In this document: piece by piece, positions 40,563 through 44,142 of the stretch
Layout: each line of letters opens with the position of its first letter
How positions within the stretch are numbered: the stretch's first letter is position 1
Assembly: GCA_036384915.1 (NCBI GenBank)
Contig: DASVLJ010000024.1
Span: 1-44,142 of the forward strand
DNA from: PKWO01 sp036384915
Lineage (GTDB): Bacteria > Pseudomonadota > Gammaproteobacteria > Burkholderiales > Burkholderiaceae_D
DNA: 44,142 bases
Direction: 5' to 3'
Program-made: the position numbers and the translations under genes
The notes under the pieces: generated by a model
The model's input: the letters and a program-made list of their open reading frames with translations, nothing else
The model's database searches: none
What the model was told of the DNA's origin: nothing

Positions 40563-41366
40563 ATGCCATTCCGTACGACTCTTGCCCCAATCTTCGCTGC
40601 CACCTGCCTGCTGGCAGGCAGCGCCGCCCACGCCGGCCAGGATCGGACCACGGCCGCAGCGGCACCCGTGGCCGCGGCCCACTCCACCTCGGTCGTCATC
40701 GTTCATGGCGCCTTCGCCGACGGTTCCGACTGGAGCAAGGTCATTCCCTTGTTGCAGGCCAAGGGCATCACGGTCCGCGCGATACAAAACGGCTTGAATT
40801 CGCTGGCCGACGATGTAGCCACCACTAGGCGCGCCATCAACGACGCGCCCGGCAAGGTGGTGCTGGTCGGCCACTCCTGGGGCGGCATGGTGATCACCGA
40901 AGCCGGTGCGAACGACAAGGTTGCCGGCCTGGTCTACGTGGCCGCGTTTGCGCCCGAAGCGGGGCAGAACGCGATGGACGTGGGCAAGGATTTCCCGCCC
41001 TCCCCGGGCATCCAGAAAGTGGCTCCCGATAGCGAAGGCTATCTCTACCTTCCCGCAGAAGCGGTCGCCGAGGATTTCGCCCAGGATTTGCCCGCCAGGC
41101 AAACCGCCGTCATGGCGGCGACCCAGGGCCCGCTCAACAGCAAGGCACTGGGAGAAAAGACCAGCGTTGCGGCCTGGAGCAGCAAGCCTTCGTGGTACAT
41201 CGTCAGCGAAAAGGATCGCATGATAGACCCGAACCTGGAGCGTGCGCTGGCGAAAAAGATCGGCGCCAAGGTGACGAGCCTGCCGACCAGCCACGTACCG
41301 CAGCAATCGCGCCCAGCCGATGTCGCCAAGGTGATCATCGCTGCGGTGCAGGCTAGCGAGAAGTAA
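40563..41366 (+). CDS. Exported alpha/beta hydrolase
   Basis: A 267-residue protein with a signal peptide (MPFRTTLAPIFAATCLLAGS, cleaved after AHA). Catalytic residues are visible: oxyanion VVIVHGAFADGSDW, nucleophile Ser in VGHSWGGMV, Asp in SEKDRMI and His in TSHVPQQS. The layout matches the esterase/hydrolase group that includes salicylate esterase-like and EstC-type enzymes. AGGA lies about 8 bases before the ATG. It is divergent from the LuxR/HD-GYP-like gene and is followed after 85 bases by ohr. The substrate is unknown; it acts in the periplasm or is secreted. Confidence 0.9.
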   Translation: MPFRTTLAPIFAATCLLAGSAAHAGQDRTTAAAAPVAAAHSTSVVIVHGAFADGSDWSKVIPLLQAKGITVRAIQNGLNSLADDVATTRRAINDAPGKVVLVGHSWGGMVITEAGANDKVAGLVYVAAFAPEAGQNAMDVGKDFPPSPGIQKVAPDSEGYLYLPAEAVAEDFAQDLPARQTAVMAATQGPLNSKALGEKTSVAAWSSKPSWYIVSEKDRMIDPNLERALAKKIGAKVTSLPTSHVPQQSRPADVAKVIIAAVQASEK

Positions 41367-41451
41367 GCATTCGATGCCGGTGTTCGGTGGGCAACCCTGT
41401 CGAACGCCGACCCATCAATCCATTGAAATCATTGTCATCAGGAGCCATGCC

Positions 41452-41874
41452 ATGTCACTCGAAAAAGTTCTCTATCGCGCCCACGCCCAAGCCACCGGCG
41501 GCCGCGACGGCCGCGCCGTCGTAGCGGAAAGCGGACTCGATTTCAAGCTCGCCAAACCGCGCGAACTCGGCGGCAACGGCGACGGCAGCAATCCCGAGCA
41601 ACTGTTCGCTGCCGGCTACAGCGCCTGCTTCCTGGGCGCGATGAAATTCGTCGCCGGCCGCGACAAGATGGCGATTTCGGCCGAGGCCGGTGTCGAGGGC
41701 ATTGTCGGCATCGGGCCGCTGCCAACCGGTTTCGGGCTGGAAGTGGAATTGAAAATTTCCCTGCCCGGCATGGAGCACGACGCGGCGCTAACCCTGATCG
41801 ACCGGGCGCATATCGTTTGCCCCTATTCGAATGCCACGCGAGGAAACATCGACGTTGTCCTGACCTTGGTTTGA
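41452..41874 (+). CDS. ohr: Organic hydroperoxide resistance protein Ohr
   Basis: A 140-residue OsmC/Ohr peroxidase. Signature regions are LYRAHAQATGGRDGRAVVAE, NPEQLFAAGYSACFLGAMKF with the peroxidatic Cys, and AHIVCPYSNATRGN with the resolving Cys. It reduces organic and fatty-acid hydroperoxides in the cytosol, using lipoyl-dependent reductants. AGGAG precedes ATG 41452. No OhrR regulator gene adjoins it. It may be transcribed with the upstream exported hydrolase, although the 85-base gap leaves room for a separate promoter. Confidence 0.95.
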   Translation: MSLEKVLYRAHAQATGGRDGRAVVAESGLDFKLAKPRELGGNGDGSNPEQLFAAGYSACFLGAMKFVAGRDKMAISAEAGVEGIVGIGPLPTGFGLEVELKISLPGMEHDAALTLIDRAHIVCPYSNATRGNIDVVLTLV

Positions 41875-41888
41875 AGCGATGCCCACGT

Positions 41889-41912
41889 CGGATGACGCCT
41901 CCGGCTCATCCG
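41889..41912. terminator. Hairpin at convergent gene ends
   Basis: CGGATGA and TCATCCG form a 7-base stem continued by an inner GCC/GGC pair around loop TCC. It lies between ohr and the convergent YdjM-like gene and overlaps the end of the latter. There is no T-run; it may act from both sides. Confidence 0.4.
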
Positions 41913-42457
41913 GCCGAAGAAACCGCCGGCGGCGCGTAACGCCGCCGAAGCGCATACAAGACCGCACACAGCGCCATCGCCGGCAACCAGACCCGGAGAA
42001 ATTCCGATTGCAACACCTCCAGTCCCCTTCCACTGAAAACGCGATGCAGGTTGAGCGGCGATACTTCAATGCAGCGCCAAGGGAAAAATAGGCGCGCATT
42101 GGAAAACGGCCACCAAAGCGCAACGCCTTCCCCGCCATTGGTGAACGCATCGAGCAAGCCGTGCGATGCGCATGAAACGAAGACAAACAGCAGCGCATTT
42201 TTCCCGTTAGTCTTGAGCCTCTTCGCGAACAGGCTCGCCAGAATGGCAACCATCAACGCGAACATCAGGGAATGGCTAACCCCGCGATGGCCGAACGTAT
42301 CGGTGTAGGCGATATTGAAGCGAAAACCCAGCACGTCGACGTCGGGCAGCATTGACGCCGCGACGCCGATTGCCAGCAGGCGGCGCGATATGCACTTGGC
42401 GCCGAGGCCGATGCCCAATGCAAGGGGGACTGCTGTGTGAGTGAGGATGGTTGGCAT
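41906..42457 (-). CDS. YdjM/DUF457-family membrane metal-dependent hydrolase-like protein
   Basis: A 183-residue membrane protein of the YdjM (LexA-controlled membrane protein) type, DUF457. The pattern is MPTILTHTAVPLALGIGLGA, SMLPDVDVLG, FGHRGVSHSLMF and ASHGLLDAFTNGGEGV. These conserved His/Asp residues (TH, PDxD, HRGxxHS, HGLLDxxT) resemble the metal site of phospholipase C-like membrane hydrolases. Three to four hydrophobic segments are present. Its enzymatic role is unproven. It is divergent from the POT transporter gene, with 154 bases between. The E. coli member is under SOS control; I see no clear LexA box here. Confidence 0.88.
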   Translation of the reverse strand: MPTILTHTAVPLALGIGLGAKCISRRLLAIGVAASMLPDVDVLGFRFNIAYTDTFGHRGVSHSLMFALMVAILASLFAKRLKTNGKNALLFVFVSCASHGLLDAFTNGGEGVALWWPFSNARLFFPWRCIEVSPLNLHRVFSGRGLEVLQSEFLRVWLPAMALCAVLYALRRRYAPPAVSSAG

Positions 42458-42611
42458 GGACGGATTCCACCCGCTATTCGAAAATCCGCAACGCCGACTA
42501 TCGTTTCGTGCGGCCCGGCTGACAAATGGGTCCGGTTTGTGGATTTATATTATCATGCGTCAAATCTCCCGGGCGGCGTTCCGCTGCGGCTCATCCAACC
42601 TAAGCCCCTGA

Positions 42612-44006
42612 ATGAACATCGCACACAATTCCGTCTCGCCCCCTCCCGCCAAACCTCGTGGCACCTTCTTCGGCGAACCGCGCGCACTCGGCTATCTTGC
42701 CTTCACGGAAGCCTGGGAGCGCTTCTCCTACTACGGCATGACGGCCATCATGGTGCTGTACATGAGCGAGGCGCTGTTCCTGCCGGGCCACGTGGAACAC
42801 GTGGCCGGGTTCGGCGCGTTCCGCGCCATGCTGGAATCGGTCTTCGGGCCCATGAGCCGGCTGGCGCTGGCTTCGCAGGTGTATGGCATCTACACCGCAT
42901 TCGTCTATTTCACGCCGGTGTTAGGCGGCTTCATCGCGGACCGCTGGCTCAGCCGGCGCACGGCGGTGACGATAGGCGCCATCTCGATGAGTGCGGGCCA
43001 TGTCGCGATGGCCTTCGACGCGTCCTTCCTGCTGGCCATCGCGTTGTTGATCGTCGGCTGCGGCCTCTTGAAGGGCAACATCTCGACCCAGGTCGGTACA
43101 CTCTATGCGCCGGAAGACGGCGCGGGACGCACGCGCGGGTTTTCCATCTTTTCGATCGGCATCAACGTCGGCGCCGTGGCCGGGCCGCTGCTGTGCGGCT
43201 TGCTGGCGCAGCTATTCGGCTGGCACGCCGGCTTCGGTTTGGCCGGCATCCTGATGCTGCTGGGCCTGGCGACTTACCTGATCGGTTACCGCGAACTGGG
43301 CGATACTGTCCGCGCGGTGCGCAAGACCGACGTGCCAGACGCGCCGCTCGACGGTATGCAATGGCGTATCGTCGCCTGCCTGTTTGCGGTAATGGCGCTC
43401 ACGATTTTCCAATCGATTGCCTATTACCAGAACTCGAACATTGCGCTGATCTGGATCGACAACAACGTCGATCTCGATCTGCTCGGCTTTCATATCCCCG
43501 TGGCATGGTTCAATTCCATCGATCCGCTGGTCAGCATCGTCGCCGTGCCTTTCCTGCTGGCGCTGTGGCGGCGCCAGGGCGCCGGCCGCGGCGAACCGGG
43601 CGAAGTCGCCAAGATCGGCACCGGGGCGTGGATCGCCTGCGCGGCCAATGTGCTGCTGGTGGTCGGCTGCGCGCTGAGCAAGCGCGTGCCGGTGCTGGTG
43701 CCGGTTGCTTACGACGTGTTGCTGGGCGTTGGTTTCCTGTATTACTGGCCTACCCTGCTCGCGCTGGTATCGCGCGCCGCGCCGCCGCGTGTGCGCGCGA
43801 CCCTGATGGGCACGGTGTTCCTGACACTGTTCATTGCCAATTTTATCGTCGGCTGGCTGGGCGGATTGTATGAGCGCATGAGCCCGCTGGAATTCTGGGC
43901 CGTGCATGCCGCAATTGCAGCGATGGGCGGCATGCTGGCGCTGTTATTCGGCAGGCGTCTTGAGCTGCGCTTGGCCCCGAGCGAAAAACAGGCGGCAGAC
44001 TCCTAG
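42612..44006 (+). CDS. POT/PTR2 family proton-dependent peptide transporter
   Basis: A 464-residue MFS-type transporter with 12 or more helices. The family signature ExxERFxYYG is seen as AFTEAWERFSYYGM near residues 30-43, where the two Glu and the Arg couple protons. GIYTAFVYFTPVLGGFIADR is the PTR2 signature 1 and GRTRGFSIFSIGINVGAVAG fits signature 2. Such proteins import di- and tripeptides driven by the proton gradient. The protein is slightly shorter than usual (about 490-500). The ribosome site before ATG 42612 is weak. It stands alone and is followed by a long inverted repeat. Confidence 0.94.
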   Translation: MNIAHNSVSPPPAKPRGTFFGEPRALGYLAFTEAWERFSYYGMTAIMVLYMSEALFLPGHVEHVAGFGAFRAMLESVFGPMSRLALASQVYGIYTAFVYFTPVLGGFIADRWLSRRTAVTIGAISMSAGHVAMAFDASFLLAIALLIVGCGLLKGNISTQVGTLYAPEDGAGRTRGFSIFSIGINVGAVAGPLLCGLLAQLFGWHAGFGLAGILMLLGLATYLIGYRELGDTVRAVRKTDVPDAPLDGMQWRIVACLFAVMALTIFQSIAYYQNSNIALIWIDNNVDLDLLGFHIPVAWFNSIDPLVSIVAVPFLLALWRRQGAGRGEPGEVAKIGTGAWIACAANVLLVVGCALSKRVPVLVPVAYDVLLGVGFLYYWPTLLALVSRAAPPRVRATLMGTVFLTLFIANFIVGWLGGLYERMSPLEFWAVHAAIAAMGGMLALLFGRRLELRLAPSEKQAADS

Positions 44007-44036
44007 GAGCCTGCGCGGCAGAAGCGAGTCGGCTGC

Positions 44037-44137
44037 AATGGATGGAGAAAAGTCCCACTTTGCCCCCGTTTTTCCGGCTGTAGCTACGGCTACAGTCCTC
44101 AAAAGCGAGGCCAAATTGGGCTCTTTTCCCACCCATT
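44037..44137. repeat. Long imperfect inverted repeat after the peptide transporter gene
   Basis: A roughly 100-base near-palindrome. The centre is a perfect CTGTAGC-TACG-GCTACAG (44078-44095). The flanks 44037-44077 and 44096-44137 are imperfect inverted copies: both read AATGGxTGG, then AAAAG, CCCA, TTTG, CC, CG and TTTT in the same order. It resembles a REP- or MITE-like intergenic repeat and may also work as a bidirectional terminator. It reaches nearly to the window end. Confidence 0.65.
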
Positions 44138-44142
44138 TCGCT

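Noticed and set aside
42437..43873. Long plus-strand frame overlapping the peptide transporter
   Set aside because: It is out of frame with the POT gene, which carries the full family signatures; the alternative product is Arg/His-rich and unlike a protein.
1..44142. CRISPR arrays, tRNA or rRNA genes, prophage genes
   Set aside because: No regularly spaced repeats, no cloverleaf or rRNA-like sequence and no phage structural or integrase genes were found on either strand.

Overview
The window is a stretch of GC-rich chromosome (roughly 60% G+C by eye) from a betaproteobacterium, most likely Burkholderiales and probably Oxalobacteraceae-like (Herbaspirillum/Massilia/Collimonas type). This rests on gene content and protein character: a CeoAB-OpcM/BpeEF-OprC-like efflux locus that includes the lipase-like gene, a CzcE-family protein, an OprB-like porin, a DUF4214 surface protein and short GC-rich intergenic repeats. 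The placement is inference. I see no tRNA, rRNA, CRISPR array, intact insertion sequence or prophage. About 47 protein genes are supported, two or three of them very small.

Layout. 1-492: N-terminus of a DUF4214 surface/secreted protein running off the left edge. 843-2771: a minus-strand cluster with two translationally coupled GNAT acetyltransferases. 3026-6485: a membrane acyltransferase, then a minus-strand cluster of exported proteins that includes a HAF-repeat protein. 6607-8943: a TPR/O-GlcNAc-transferase-like (GT41) protein followed by two coupled small membrane proteins. 8950-14860: mostly housekeeping and unknown genes, including an orphan ClpP-like protease, a DUF4272 protein, a VOC protein and a cytochrome b561. 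14877-17628: an AANAT-like acetyltransferase coupled to a PatB/MalY C-S lyase, with a divergent LysR regulator. 17744-19359: a YCII (DGPF) protein plus ECF42-type sigma factor. 19457-23708: a porin coupled to a CPBP membrane protease, and an unusual Nramp-family transporter preceded by a 45-residue small gene and a structured leader. 23709-25114: the only large gene-poor stretch; it holds the leader and an orphan intrinsic terminator that may end a small RNA. 25115-30295: a chemotaxis receptor, a cNMP/Grx-like/TrxR-like fusion protein, a CzcE-like protein and a PagL-like lipid A deacylase. 30479-38730: a complete RND tripartite efflux operon with a small exported protein, a lipase-like protein lacking its nucleophile, and a divergent LysR regulator. 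38953-44006: a LuxR-HTH protein with two degenerate HD-GYP-like halves, an exported hydrolase, Ohr, a YdjM-like membrane protein and a POT-family peptide transporter, followed by a long inverted repeat.

The most interesting material is (i) the Nramp locus, whose metal-site residues are non-canonical and which carries an unannotated small gene, a proline/arginine-containing upstream reading frame and repeated palindromic words; (ii) enzymes that kept their fold but lost catalytic residues (LlpE-like lipase, HD-GYP-LuxR protein, TrxR-like domain without CxxC), all in regulatory or resistance contexts; (iii) an orphan UUCG-capped terminator pointing to an unannotated RNA; (iv) two long intergenic inverted repeats. 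Family names come from recognising sequence motifs by eye; no database search was possible.
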